Counted from the first letter of the stretch, positions 24,176-32,245 are shown. The stretch is DNA of 64,000 nucleotides from Solwaraspora sp. WMMD791 (GCF_029581195.1 NZ_CP120737.1:3387001-3451000); one strand, 5' to 3'. Notes: generated from the sequence alone by a model not told the origin. A program made the numbers and translations.

Positions 24176-25341
24176 GTGGGTTCCCTCCCTGGAGACGAAC
24201 TGTTGTCGGAAGGCTTCGCTTCCGTCAAGGGAATCGTACGATCCGGCCCGGCCGGGTAGACGGCGGTCTCGGTTGCTTTCAGGCTCGCCCAGATCTGCAC
24301 GCCGGGGCGCAGCCCGAGGTGCGCGGCCCCGGCGGCGGTGATGTCGGCGCCGACGGTGACCGGTCCGGTCAACTCCACCCGCAGCCGGTCGCCGTTGGGT
24401 GCGAGCGCGGCGACCCTGGCCGGCCAGGTGTTTCGGGGGCTGCCGTCCGGGCGCCGCCGGTAGAGCGCGACCGCCGACGGCGGGAAGGCGACGAAGACCT
24501 CGCCCTGCTGGGGTTCCCCGACGACCAGGGTGAACCCGCCGGCGAGGGTGACGTTCGCCCCGGCGGCCCGGCCCCGGTAGAGGTTGAGCCCGACGAGCCG
24601 GGCGACGTAGTCGGTGCGCGGCCGGGCGGTGACGGTGGCAGCGTCACCGGACTGCACCACCGCGCCGTCCTCGATGATCAGCATCCGGTCGGCGAGCACC
24701 ATCGCGTCCAGCGGGTCGTGGCTGACCAGAACGGCGACACCGGGGTGCGCGGCGAGATGCTGGCGCAGGTGGGCGCGGGTGTCCAACCGGGTCCGGGCAT
24801 CCAGGGCGGCGAGCGGCTCGTCGAGCAGCAGCAACTGCGGCCGTACGGCGAGTGCACGGGCCAGCGCGACCCGCTGCGCCTGCCCGCCGGAGAGTTCCCG
24901 GGGCCGCCGCCGCGCGTACCCGGACAACCCGACCCGGTCCAACCAGCGGGCCGCCTCGTCGCGGGCGGCCCGACGCGGCACCCCGTGGCTGCAGGGCCCG
25001 AACGCGACGTTGTCCAGCACGCTCAGGTGCGGAAAGAGCAGGTAGTCCTGGAAGACCACGCCGATGGACCGGCGGTCCGGGGCGAGGAAGGTACGCCGGG
25101 CCGGCTCGTCCCAGGTCCGGCCGGCCAGGCGCAGGTGGCCGCCGTGCAGTGGCTGCAGGCCAGCGAGGGCCCGCAGCGCGGTGGTCTTGCCCGCGCCGTT
25201 GGGCCCGAGCAGTGCCACGACCTCCCCGGCGGCGGCGGTCAGCCGCAGGTCCAGGGTGAAGCCGGCCCGGTGCACCAGCAGGTGCGCGTCGAGGGACGCC
25301 GGTGTCCGGTCCGGGGTCGCCGGCGTCTGGTCCGGGGTCAC
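24172..25341 (-). CDS. modC: Molybdate ABC transporter ATP-binding protein ModC
   Basis: A 389-residue ATPase. The Walker A is LLGPNGAGKTTAL (near residue 40), the Q-loop FQDYLLFPHLSVLDNVAFGP, the signature LSGGQAQRVALARALAV and the Walker B LLLLDEPLAALD followed by the H-loop VLVSHDPLDA. A C-terminal TOBE-like domain (residues about 300-375) binds oxyanion and regulates transport in ModC and related proteins. GTG at 25341 overlaps the modB stop. It powers the ModB channel and completes modABC. The identity as ModC rather than another oxyanion ATPase rests on the modA and modB neighbours and the HTH-TOBE regulator. Confidence 0.92.
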   Translation of the reverse strand: MTPDQTPATPDRTPASLDAHLLVHRAGFTLDLRLTAAAGEVVALLGPNGAGKTTALRALAGLQPLHGGHLRLAGRTWDEPARRTFLAPDRRSIGVVFQDYLLFPHLSVLDNVAFGPCSHGVPRRAARDEAARWLDRVGLSGYARRRPRELSGGQAQRVALARALAVRPQLLLLDEPLAALDARTRLDTRAHLRQHLAAHPGVAVLVSHDPLDAMVLADRMLIIEDGAVVQSGDAATVTARPRTDYVARLVGLNLYRGRAAGANVTLAGGFTLVVGEPQQGEVFVAFPPSAVALYRRRPDGSPRNTWPARVAALAPNGDRLRVELTGPVTVGADITAAGAAHLGLRPGVQIWASLKATETAVYPAGPDRTIPLTEAKPSDNSSSPGREPT

Positions 25342-26198
25342 CGCAGCCCGCCCACCCAGCGGTCGCGCAGCCCGGCGAGGATCGCCACGGAGACGACCAG
25401 CAGCAGCAGGCTGAGCACGATCGCGGCTTCCAGGTCCTGCTCCAGGGCGAGGTAGACGGCGAGCGGCATGGTCTGCGTACGGCCGGGGAAGTTGCCGGCG
25501 AAGGTGATGGTCGCACCGAACTCGCCGAGTGCCCGCGCCCAGCACAGCACCGACCCGGCGGCGATCCCGGGGGCGACGATCGGCAGGGTGACCCGGCGGA
25601 AGGTGGTCCACCGGCCGGCGCCGAGGGTGGCGGCGGCCTCCTCGTAGCGGGGGTCGGCTCCGCGCAGGGCACCTTCGACGGCGATGATCAGGAACGGCAT
25701 GGCGACGAACGCCTCGGCGAGCACCACGGCGGTGGTGGTGAACGGCACGGTGACGCCGAACGTGGTGTCCAGCCAGCCGCCGACCAGCCCGCGCCGGCCG
25801 TAGACGAGCAGCAGCGCGAGACCGCCGACCACCGGCGGCAGCACCAGCGGCACGGTGACCAGGGCGCGGATCAGCCCCCGGCCGGGCAACCGGGTACGGG
25901 CCAGCAGCCAGGCCAGTGGCACGCCGAGCATCAGGCACAGGATCGTGGCGGCGGTGGCGGTGAGCATCGACAGCCGCAGCGCGTCGAGGACACCGGGCGC
26001 GGTGAGTCGCTGCGGCAGCTGCGCCCACGGCGTCCGGATCAGCAGCCCGACCAGCGGCAGCATCAGGAAGGTCAGCCCGGCCAGGGCGGGCAGGGCGAGA
26101 AAGACCGGCAGCCGGCGGTTGCCGGCCCGGTTGCCGGTCCGGTTGCCGGTCCGGTTGCCGGTCCGGTTGCCGGTCCGTTCGGCGTCCCGGCCGGTCAC
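25338..26198 (-). CDS. modB: Molybdate ABC transporter permease ModB with a repeat-encoded N-terminal extension
   Basis: A 286-residue inner-membrane channel. After a 30-residue hydrophilic N-terminus containing the repeated unit TGNR, five or six membrane helices follow. The permease loop that contacts the ATPase is intact: EGALRGADPRYEEAAATLGAGRWTTFRRVTLPIVAPGIAAG (the EAA motif), followed by WARALGEFGATITFAGNFPGRTQTMPLAVYLALE, a diagnostic ModB segment. GTG 26198 overlaps the modA stop. The N-terminal extension is encoded by five 12-bp tandem repeats and is likely to vary in length between strains. Confidence 0.93.
   Translation of the reverse strand: MTGRDAERTGNRTGNRTGNRTGNRAGNRRLPVFLALPALAGLTFLMLPLVGLLIRTPWAQLPQRLTAPGVLDALRLSMLTATAATILCLMLGVPLAWLLARTRLPGRGLIRALVTVPLVLPPVVGGLALLLVYGRRGLVGGWLDTTFGVTVPFTTTAVVLAEAFVAMPFLIIAVEGALRGADPRYEEAAATLGAGRWTTFRRVTLPIVAPGIAAGSVLCWARALGEFGATITFAGNFPGRTQTMPLAVYLALEQDLEAAIVLSLLLLVVSVAILAGLRDRWVGGLR
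26116..26175. repeat. Five tandem 12-bp repeats in the modB 5' region
   Basis: Five back-to-back copies of CGGTTGCCGGTC (first copy ends in CC) at 26116-26127, 26128-26139, 26140-26151, 26152-26163 and 26164-26175. On the coding strand each unit encodes four residues of the TGNR repeat, so slippage stays in frame. Confidence 0.95.
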
Positions 26199-26995
26199 GG
26201 TGTCTGGAAGCCGGCGTCGGCGAGCACCGTCTGCCCGGCGGCGGCGCGGACGTACGCGATGAAGGCGTCGGCCGCCGTCGGGTTCGCCGCCTGGGCGAGC
26301 GCCACGATCGGGTAGTCGTTGACCGCCGCGGCCGACTCGGCGAACTCGACGGCGTCCACCTCGTCGGCGGCGGCAGCGGTGTCGGTGCGGTAGACGAGTG
26401 CGGCGTCGACCTCGCCGAGGCGCACCTTGGACAGGGCGGCCCGCACGTCGCGTTCGTAGGTGACCGGGACGAGGTCGCTGCCGGCGGCGTCGAGGGCGGT
26501 GCGGGCGGCCGCCCCGCAGGGCACCTGCTCGGCGCAGAGCGCGACGGTGACCCCGGGTGCGGTGAGGTCGGCCAGCCCGGTGACGCCGGCCGGGTTGCCG
26601 TCCGGTACGGCGACGACCAGTTGGTTGCGGGTGAATACGACGGGCTCGCCGGCGGCGTCGCCGGCGTCGACGACCGTCGCCATGGTGGCCGGGCTGGCGG
26701 CGGCGAACACGTCGGCCGGGGCACCGGCGGTGACCTGCTGGGCGAGCTGGGAGCTGCCGGCGAAGCTGAAGGTCACGGTGACGCCGGGGTGGGCGGCCTC
26801 GAAGTCGGCCCCGATCCGGGTGAACGACTCGGTCAGCGAGGCCGCCGCGAGCACGGTCAGCGGCCCGGTGACCGCCGGTGACCCGCTGGCGTCGGGGTCG
26901 CCGCTGCCGCTGGCGGTGGTGCCGGCGCAGCCGGCCAGTACGGCGACAGCGACGGCAGCGGCTGCGGGCAGGGCGGCGCTGCGGAGCCGAACCAT
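26195..26995 (-). CDS. modA: Molybdate-binding lipoprotein ModA
   Basis: A 266-residue exported lipoprotein. The signal peptide ends in the lipobox LAGC (Cys near residue 23). The mature part shows the ModA fold: PLTVLAAASLTESFTRIGADFEAAHPGVTVTFSFAGSSQLAQQVTAGAPADVFAAAS, with the Ser residues of AASLTES and AGSSQ expected to bind the oxyanion, then ARTALDAAGSDLVPVTYERDVRAALSKVRLGEVDAALVYRTD. It delivers molybdate or tungstate to ModBC. Its ATG shares one base with the stop of the upstream regulator (TGATG). Confidence 0.94.
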   Translation of the reverse strand: MVRLRSAALPAAAAVAVAVLAGCAGTTASGSGDPDASGSPAVTGPLTVLAAASLTESFTRIGADFEAAHPGVTVTFSFAGSSQLAQQVTAGAPADVFAAASPATMATVVDAGDAAGEPVVFTRNQLVVAVPDGNPAGVTGLADLTAPGVTVALCAEQVPCGAAARTALDAAGSDLVPVTYERDVRAALSKVRLGEVDAALVYRTDTAAAADEVDAVEFAESAAAVNDYPIVALAQAANPTAADAFIAYVRAAAGQTVLADAGFQTP

Positions 26996-27387
26996 CAGGT
27001 GCTCCGTTCGACGACGACGGTGGTGGATTTGACGACGGCGGTGGCGGTCGCGCCGACCACCAGCCCCAGTTGGTCGACCGCCTCCCGGCTCATCAGCGAC
27101 ACGATGCGGAACGGCCCGGCCTGGATGTCGACCTGGGCCATCACGGTGTCGCGGGTGACGGCGGTGACGATGCCGCGCATCCGGTTGCGGGCCGACGACC
27201 GGGCGATGCCGTCGTCGGGGTCGTCGGCCAGCGCGCGGGCGAAGGCTGCCAGGTCGCTGCCGTCGATTTCGCGGTGGCCGTTGCCGTCGCGGGTGGCGGC
27301 GAGCCGGCCCGCGTCGATCCAGCGGCGGACGGTGTCGACGCTCACGCCGAGCAGTTCCGCCGCCGCACCGATCCGATAGCTGGTCAC
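26995..27387 (-). CDS. HTH-TOBE (Mop-like) molybdate-responsive regulator
   Basis: A 130-residue protein. Residues about 1-52 form an excisionase/MerR-type helix-turn-helix (TSYRIGAAAELLGVSVDTVRRWIDAGRLAATRDGNGHREIDGSDLAAFARAL). Residues about 62-130 form a TOBE/Mop domain (RNRMRGIVTAVTRDTVMAQVDIQAGPFRIVSLMSREAVDQLGLVVGATATAVVKSTTVVVE), which binds molybdate. The combination is the actinobacterial counterpart of ModE. GTG 27387 is preceded at short distance by TAGGCT, suggesting an almost leaderless transcript. It is the first gene of the overlapping mod operon and probably represses it when molybdate is plentiful. Confidence 0.9.
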   Translation of the reverse strand: MTSYRIGAAAELLGVSVDTVRRWIDAGRLAATRDGNGHREIDGSDLAAFARALADDPDDGIARSSARNRMRGIVTAVTRDTVMAQVDIQAGPFRIVSLMSREAVDQLGLVVGATATAVVKSTTVVVERST

Positions 27388-27464
27388 CCGACTCAGCCTA
27401 GGGCAGCAGATGCCAGGCAGAAAGGCCCATGCCCCCGGCAGATGCAAGGAGTGAAGGAGGCAGG
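27388..27464 (-). promoter_or_regulatory. mod operon promoter region with repeated GCAGATGC
   Basis: GCAGATGC occurs in direct orientation at 27406-27413 and 27438-27445, 32 bases apart (about three helical turns). On the minus strand TAGGCT lies about eight bases before the regulator start and may be the -10 element. The repeats are candidate sites for the HTH-TOBE protein. Confidence 0.4.
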
Positions 27465-28040
27465 CTAGGCCGCCAGGGACTTGCGCAGGCTGCGCAGGCA
27501 CTGGGTCAGGGCCTCGTAGCGGGGTGCCGTGTTGTCGTTGACGTACTGCCAACCGGCGTACAGCAGCGCCCACAGCAGTTGTTGCGCCCAGGCCGGGTCG
27601 ACCTGCGGGTCGATGCTGCCGTCGGCATGCCCGCGCTCGATCAGGCGCAGCAGCGACCGGTCCGCCTCGGTTTCCTGGCTCCACTCCGGGCGGCAGGCGA
27701 GCTGTGGATCGTTGAAGATGATGGTGAGCGCGTCGCCGAGAGCGAAGTACTCCTGGCAGAGTCGTTCGATGGCGGCCAGTGCGCTGCCCTGCCCAGGGCA
27801 CGCCCGGTCGGTGGCCGCCGCGATGCGGTCCAGCACGTGCTGGCTCAGCGCGTCGACTAGGTCGGACCGTTCCGGGAAGTAGCGGTGCAACGTCGTGCGG
27901 CCGACGCCGGCCTCGACGGCGATGTCGCCGAGCGACGCCGCCTGGTCCCGGGCGAGCACGACGAGCGCCGCGTCCAGGATGGCCCGCCGGGTGCGCGCCC
28001 GGGTGGCTGTCTCCGCTGCCCCGGTCTGTGCCTCCACCAT
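27465..28040 (-). CDS. TetR family transcriptional regulator
   Basis: A 191-residue repressor. The N-terminal HTH (residues about 15-60) reads TRRAILDAALVVLARDQAASLGDIAVEAGVGRTTLHRYFPERSDLVDAL. The C-terminal ligand domain is less conserved and contains WAQQLLWALLYAGWQYVND. ATG 28040 is chosen over an upstream ATG, which would overlap the divergent promoter. An 8-2-8 palindrome lies between this gene and the divergent ABC transporter gene, so the protein probably represses that transporter and is induced by one of its substrates. Confidence 0.9.
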   Translation of the reverse strand: MVEAQTGAAETATRARTRRAILDAALVVLARDQAASLGDIAVEAGVGRTTLHRYFPERSDLVDALSQHVLDRIAAATDRACPGQGSALAAIERLCQEYFALGDALTIIFNDPQLACRPEWSQETEADRSLLRLIERGHADGSIDPQVDPAWAQQLLWALLYAGWQYVNDNTAPRYEALTQCLRSLRKSLAA

Positions 28041-28082
28041 ACTCGGCAACCTACCCGACGGCGTTCCGATAGCGAATAGCCG

Positions 28083-28110
28083 TTGACGCTTCTGGAACAC
28101 CCGTGTTCCA
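28083..28110. promoter_or_regulatory. TetR-type operator and -35-like element before the ABC transporter
   Basis: TGGAACAC-CC-GTGTTCCA (28093-28110) is a perfect 8-bp inverted repeat with a two-base spacer, nine bases upstream of the transporter ATG at 28120. TTGACG at 28083-28088 is a -35-like hexamer. Binding here would block RNA polymerase or the start site. Confidence 0.75.
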
Positions 28111-28119
28111 CTTCAAGCT

Positions 28120-30060
28120 ATGACCGCTCCGATCAGCGTCGGCCATCCACCCGACGACCGACAGCTGCCCCGGCTCCGCCTGCTCTGGTCGTTCGCCCGA
28201 CCGCACCGCCGCGCCCTCGGGCTCGGCCTTCTGCTCGCCCTGCTCGGATCGGCCGGCAGCCTCGCCACCCCGATGGTCACCAAGTGGGTGCTGGACAGCC
28301 TCTCCAGCTTCGACTCGCTGCGCGGACCGGTCCTCGCACTGCTCGGCCTGCTCACTCTCGGCGTCGTCATCTGGCTCTGGCAGTGGATCCTGCTCGGCAC
28401 CGTCGGCGAGCGGGTGATCCTCGACGCCCGTGAGTCGATGGTCCGCCGGCTGTTCCGGGCCACCGTACCGGCGGTGACCAGCCGGCCGACCGGCGAGTTC
28501 ATCACCCGGGTCACCTCCGACACGGTGCTGCTGCGCGAAGCCGCCTCGTCCAGCGTGATCGGCCTGATCAACGGCTCGGTGATGATGGTCGGCACCCTGG
28601 CCCTGATGGCCGTGCTCGACCTCGTGCTGCTCGGCGTAACGGTGGCCGCGGTGGTGGTGATGGCGGTGCTGTTCAGCCTGCTGATGCCCGGCATCGCCAA
28701 GGCGCAGGAGCGGGCCCAGGCACACGTCGGCACCCTGGGTGCGGTGCTGGAGGGGACCCTGCGGGCGATCCGTACCGTCAAGGTCAGCCGGGCCGAGCAC
28801 CGCCAGTCCGACCGGATCGTCGGCGAGGCCCGCGAATCGGCCCGGCAGAGCGTCCGGGCCGTGCGCCGGGAGGCGTACGCCTGGACGATCGCCTGGAGCG
28901 GCATCCAGGGCGCCATCATCATGATCCTCGGCATCGGGGCGTGGCGGGTCAGCACCGGCGACCTGGCCGTTTCCAGCCTGATCGCCTTCCTGCTGTACGC
29001 CTTCGGGCTGATGGAGCCGGTCACCACGCTGAGTCGGCACCTCACGGCCCTGCAGTCGGGCATCGCCGCCGCCGGCCGGATCCGGCAGATCGAGGCGATG
29101 CCGGTGGAGTCCGACCCGACGGCCGGCGGCACCGACCCGGTGCCCACCGCCGACCCGGCGCCCATCACCACCGATGTCGATGCCGGCGAGGACCAACCGG
29201 TGCTGGAGCTGCGGCGGATCACCGCCGGCTACGGTCCCGACCTGCCGGCGGCCGTCCGCGAGGTGGACCTCACCGTGCCCCGGCGCGGTCACGTGGCGAT
29301 CGTCGGGCCGTCGGGAGCCGGCAAGACCACGCTGTTCTCGCTGATCCTGCGCTTCCTCGCCCCGCAGCAGGGCGAGGTGCTGCTCGACGGCCGGCCGTAC
29401 ACGGCGCTGAGCCACGTCGAGGTGCGGGAGCGGCTGGCCTACGTCGAGCAGGACACCCCGGTGATTCCCGGAACCATCCGGGAGAACCTGCTGTTCACCT
29501 ACCCGGACGCCACCGAGGCGGAGATCCGCCGGGCGCTGCACGCGGTCCGGCTCACCGAGAAGGTCGACTCACTCGGCGAGGGCCTGGACACCCCGCTGAC
29601 CCCGTCGTCGATGTCCGGTGGTCAGCGGCAACGCATCGCGTTGGCCCGCGCCATCCTGCGCCGCCCGGACGTACTGCTGCTGGACGAGGCGACCGCCCAG
29701 GTCGACGGCCTGACCGAGGTCGCCATCCACGACTGCATCCGGGAGCAGGCCGCGCACGGCGCGGTGGTCACCATCGCGCACCGGTTGTCCACCGTCATCG
29801 ACGCCGACACCATCGTGGTGATGGAGGCCGGTCAGGTCCGGGCCCGGGGTGACCACCAGACCCTGCTGGCCACCGACCGGCTCTACCGGGAGCTGGTGGA
29901 GGCGTTGCGGATCGCCCAGGCCGGGGATCCCAAGGAGCCGGCCGAGCCTCCCGCCAGGGATCCCGCCGACAAACCCACCGGCGATCCCGCCGACAAACCC
30001 ACCGGCGATCCCGCCGGCACGTCGGCGGCGGACGCGCTGACGGCGAGCAGCGTCCGCTGA
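28120..30060 (+). CDS. ABC exporter, fused permease and ATPase
   Basis: A 646-residue half-transporter likely to work as a dimer. Six membrane helices lie in residues about 25-320. The nucleotide-binding domain has Walker A VGPSGAGKTTLFSL (near residue 400), Q-loop YVEQDTPVIPGTIRENLLF, signature MSGGQRQRIALARAIL, Walker B VLLLDEATAQVDG and H-loop VTIAHRLSTVID. Gln follows the Walker B region in the D-loop (TAQVDG), a variation on SALD. The tail has two and a half copies of an eight-residue repeat (PADKPTGD). Control by the divergent TetR protein suggests a drug or metabolite exporter. Confidence 0.93.
   Translation: MTAPISVGHPPDDRQLPRLRLLWSFARPHRRALGLGLLLALLGSAGSLATPMVTKWVLDSLSSFDSLRGPVLALLGLLTLGVVIWLWQWILLGTVGERVILDARESMVRRLFRATVPAVTSRPTGEFITRVTSDTVLLREAASSSVIGLINGSVMMVGTLALMAVLDLVLLGVTVAAVVVMAVLFSLLMPGIAKAQERAQAHVGTLGAVLEGTLRAIRTVKVSRAEHRQSDRIVGEARESARQSVRAVRREAYAWTIAWSGIQGAIIMILGIGAWRVSTGDLAVSSLIAFLLYAFGLMEPVTTLSRHLTALQSGIAAAGRIRQIEAMPVESDPTAGGTDPVPTADPAPITTDVDAGEDQPVLELRRITAGYGPDLPAAVREVDLTVPRRGHVAIVGPSGAGKTTLFSLILRFLAPQQGEVLLDGRPYTALSHVEVRERLAYVEQDTPVIPGTIRENLLFTYPDATEAEIRRALHAVRLTEKVDSLGEGLDTPLTPSSMSGGQRQRIALARAILRRPDVLLLDEATAQVDGLTEVAIHDCIREQAAHGAVVTIAHRLSTVIDADTIVVMEAGQVRARGDHQTLLATDRLYRELVEALRIAQAGDPKEPAEPPARDPADKPTGDPADKPTGDPAGTSAADALTASSVR
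29959..30020 (+). repeat. 24-bp tandem repeat at the 3' end of the ABC exporter gene
   Basis: Two exact 24-bp units (29959-29982 and 29983-30006), each starting GATCCCGCCGACAAACC, followed by a partial third unit. It encodes the PADKPTGD repeats of the exporter tail and stays in frame. Confidence 0.9.
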
Positions 30061-30069
30061 GTCGTTTCG

Positions 30070-30102
30070 CCCGCCCGGCCCCGGGTAACCGCCCCGGGCG
30101 GG
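30070..30102 (+). terminator. Hairpin overlapping the ribosome site of the endonuclease III-like gene
   Basis: CCCGCCCGG (30070-30078) pairs with CCGGGCGGG (30094-30102). The right arm runs into the GGGAGG ribosome site (30100-30105) of the next gene, so the stem could end the exporter transcript or limit translation. Confidence 0.4.
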
Positions 30103-30113
30103 AGGTGGCGGAG

Positions 30114-30791
30114 ATGGCCGATCGACGGACGGCGACGACGGTGACGGCCCTGCTCGACCAGCAGGGCCGTACGTTCAGCGCGGACGCGGGGATCACCCTG
30201 GCCGACAAGCCCGCGCCGCTGTACCAACTGCTGGTGCTGGCGACCCTGCTCAGTGCCCGGATCTCGGCGCGGATCGCGGTCGACGCAGCCCGCGAACTGT
30301 TCACCGCCGGCTACCGCACCCCGGCGGCGATGGCGAAGGCCAGCTGGCAGGACCGGGTGGACGCGCTGGGCCGGGGCCACTACCGGCGTTACGACGAACG
30401 CACCGCCACCATGCTCGGCGACTCGGCCGAGCTGTGCCAGCGCAGATGGGGCGGTGACCTGCGGCGGCTGCACACCGACACCGGCGACGACCCGGCCGCG
30501 TTGCGCCGGGCGCTCACCGCGTTCCCCGGCATCGGCCCGACCGGTGCGGACATCTTCCTGCGCGAGGTGCAGGCGGTCTGGCCCGGCCTGCGGCCGTACC
30601 TGGACCGGCGGGTGAGCGCCGGCGCCGGCGCCCTGGACCTGCCGACGGCACCGGACCGGCTGGCCGCCCTGGTGCCCGACCGGGACCTGCCACGGTTCGC
30701 CGCCGCGCTGGTCCGGGTGGCGCTGGGCGGTGACCGGGCGGTGGCGGCCACCCATGCCGGCCGGCGGGTCAGCGGGTCGGACGCGGGCTGA
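30114..30791 (+). CDS. Endonuclease III-like HhH-GPD protein lacking the iron-sulfur cluster
   Basis: A 225-residue protein with the helix-hairpin-helix-GPD fold of base-excision repair glycosylases. The hairpin is LTAFPGIGPTGADIFLREVQAVWPGLRPYLDRRV (residues about 137-170). The aspartate of PYLDRRV matches the catalytic Asp of the family. The lysine that follows the hairpin in endonuclease III is replaced (GIGPTGAD has Thr), and the C-terminal four-cysteine cluster is absent. It may be a monofunctional glycosylase or a non-catalytic homologue. ATG 30114 follows GGGAGG by eight bases. Its end overlaps the convergent SARP gene by 23 bases. Confidence 0.78.
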   Translation: MADRRTATTVTALLDQQGRTFSADAGITLADKPAPLYQLLVLATLLSARISARIAVDAARELFTAGYRTPAAMAKASWQDRVDALGRGHYRRYDERTATMLGDSAELCQRRWGGDLRRLHTDTGDDPAALRRALTAFPGIGPTGADIFLREVQAVWPGLRPYLDRRVSAGAGALDLPTAPDRLAALVPDRDLPRFAAALVRVALGGDRAVAATHAGRRVSGSDAG

Positions 30792-31572
30792 TCACGCCGT
30801 CGTGGCCGGGCCGGGGCCGCCGGCGTGCCGGCCCGGGGGCCCGGGTGGCCCGCATCGGGGTCAGGATGTCGGCGAGCAGCGCCGACATCGCCGCCGAGGG
30901 CTCCAGCTGCAACTCCCGCAGCACCAGATCCCGGTACGCGTAGAAGGCGTGCAGCGCCTCGTAGACGTTCCCCTCGGCCAGGTGGATCTGCACGATCAAC
31001 CGGTGCGGGGTCTCCCGTAGCGGTTCGGCACCCATCGCCTCCAGGGCCGCCTGCAGGGCCTCGTCGTGCTCGCCGGCGTCCAGATGGGACCGGGCGACGT
31101 GTTCGAGCATGTGCAGCCGCAGCTGGCGCAGCCGTTCCCGCTCCAGCAGCACCCAGTCGTCGTACCAGCCGGGCAGCAGGTCGTGGCGGGCGGCGGTGAG
31201 CACCGCGTCGGCGAGCCGGGGATCGCCGCCGTCGCGGACCCGGGCGGCGGTGCGGACCAGATCGTCGACATCGACCTTGACCTGCGGATCGAGCCGTACG
31301 GTGTCCCCCACGGTCCGCAGCGGACAGGCCGGTTCCTGGCGCAGCCGCCACAGCGCGGTACGTAGCGACGACAGGGCCCGGTCCTCGGCCGCGTCCGGCC
31401 AGAGCAGGCCGGCCAGATGAGCGCGGGTAGCGCCAGGGCGCAGTCCGATCAACGCGACGATCCGCTGAAGTCCACGAGGGACGATCACTGGATCGTCGTG
31501 GCGCACCAGGCGGAACCCGCCGAGAAGGAGAAGTCGGACCGATGCCTCCGCGTTGCCTGCCTCTGACGTCAC
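30769..31572 (-). CDS. SARP family transcriptional regulator (HTH plus bacterial transcriptional activator domain)
   Basis: A 267-residue pathway-type activator. Residues about 12-95 form an OmpR-like winged helix (VRLLLLGGFRLVRHDDPVIVPRGLQRIVALIGLRPGATRAHLAGLLWPDAAEDRALSSLRTALWRLRQ). Residues about 100-245 form the BTAD domain (DVDDLVRTAARV to EGNVYEALHAFYAYRDLVLRELQLEPSAAMSALLADI). It lacks the NTPase and TPR parts of AfsR, as expected for cluster-situated SARPs. SARPs activate promoters by binding direct repeats near the -35 region. It diverges from the type II polyketide locus and is the obvious candidate activator. GTG is the start. Confidence 0.92.
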   Translation of the reverse strand: MTSEAGNAEASVRLLLLGGFRLVRHDDPVIVPRGLQRIVALIGLRPGATRAHLAGLLWPDAAEDRALSSLRTALWRLRQEPACPLRTVGDTVRLDPQVKVDVDDLVRTAARVRDGGDPRLADAVLTAARHDLLPGWYDDWVLLERERLRQLRLHMLEHVARSHLDAGEHDEALQAALEAMGAEPLRETPHRLIVQIHLAEGNVYEALHAFYAYRDLVLRELQLEPSAAMSALLADILTPMRATRAPGPARRRPRPGHDGVISPRPTR

Positions 31573-31909
31573 GGCCGAACCCCCTGCACGCGTCAGTCAC
31601 CGGTCGCCGTACCCGCACCATGCCTCTGCGTCACGAAGATTATCAATTACGGTTACTCTCAGTCAATGACGGAGTCGGTTAGCCGATTCACCCGACGGTT
31701 GACCACGCCCCATCTGACCTGCCAATTCTCCCGACCCGACAAGGCCACAAACCAGCGACGACACCACCGAACATCACGCGCTGTACCGAGCCGCCGTGAC
31801 CTCAGCGTCACCGTGGCAGCCCCGACGATCGGCCGGCCGCAACGCGGCGGTGACGCCACCGGCGGGATGGTGACCTGCGCAACGGGTTGGACGCCGCTGG
31901 GAGGAAACC
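31573..31909. promoter_or_regulatory. Divergent promoter region of the SARP gene and polyketide operon
   Basis: This 337-base gap has no supported gene. It contains the least GC-rich stretch nearby (about 31635-31665, GATTATCAATTACGG). CGGTTA-type heptamers occur at 31650-31656, 31676-31682 and 31696-31702, and TCGG-TTAG-CCGA is a small palindrome at 31675-31686. The heptamers are candidate SARP sites, but their spacing (26 and 20) does not give the usual 11-base periodicity. GGGAGGAA before 31910 is the ribosome site of the cyclase gene. Confidence 0.45.
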
Positions 31910-32245
31910 ATGGATCGGTCACTGATCATCGCCAAGGTGGTCCCGGACGCGGAGCAGCAGGTCGCCGAGATCTTCGCCGAGTCGGACCGCACCGACCTGC
32001 CCGGCCTGGCCGGGGTACGGCACCGGTCGCTGTACCGGCTGCACGACCTCTACGTGCATCTGATCGAGACCGACCACACCGGCCCGGAGGCGGTGACCGC
32101 CGCCCGGCAGCACCCGGAGTTCGACCGGGTCAGCCGCCGGCTCGCCACCTACATCAGCCCGTACCTGGCGACCTGGCGCAGCCCGCGCGACGCGATGGCG
32201 CACCGGTTCTACCACTGGGACGCACCAACTGGTCGGCGGCCGTGA
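31910..32245 (+). CDS. TcmI family type II polyketide cyclase
   Basis: A 111-residue ferredoxin-like-fold cyclase, the normal length for the family, which includes TcmI and the whiE ORFVII product. It guides late ring closure of an aromatic poly-beta-ketone. Typical segments are DRSLIIAKVVPDAEQQVAEIFAESDRTDLPGLAGVRHRSLYRLHDLYVHLIE, HPEFDRVSRRLATYISPYLATWRSPRDAMAHRFYHW. It is the first gene of the polyketide operon, has a strong GGGAGGAA ribosome site, and its stop overlaps the start of accDA (GTGA). Confidence 0.93.
   Translation: MDRSLIIAKVVPDAEQQVAEIFAESDRTDLPGLAGVRHRSLYRLHDLYVHLIETDHTGPEAVTAARQHPEFDRVSRRLATYISPYLATWRSPRDAMAHRFYHWDAPTGRRP

Noticed and set aside
21419-24259. 946-codon open frame on the plus strand across htpG
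   Set aside because: Codons mirror the htpG frame and no motif is visible; htpG on the minus strand is unambiguous.
31650-31702. Definite SARP binding repeats
   Set aside because: CGGTTA-type heptamers occur, but spacing does not follow the usual 11 or 22 base period, so they are recorded only as candidates.
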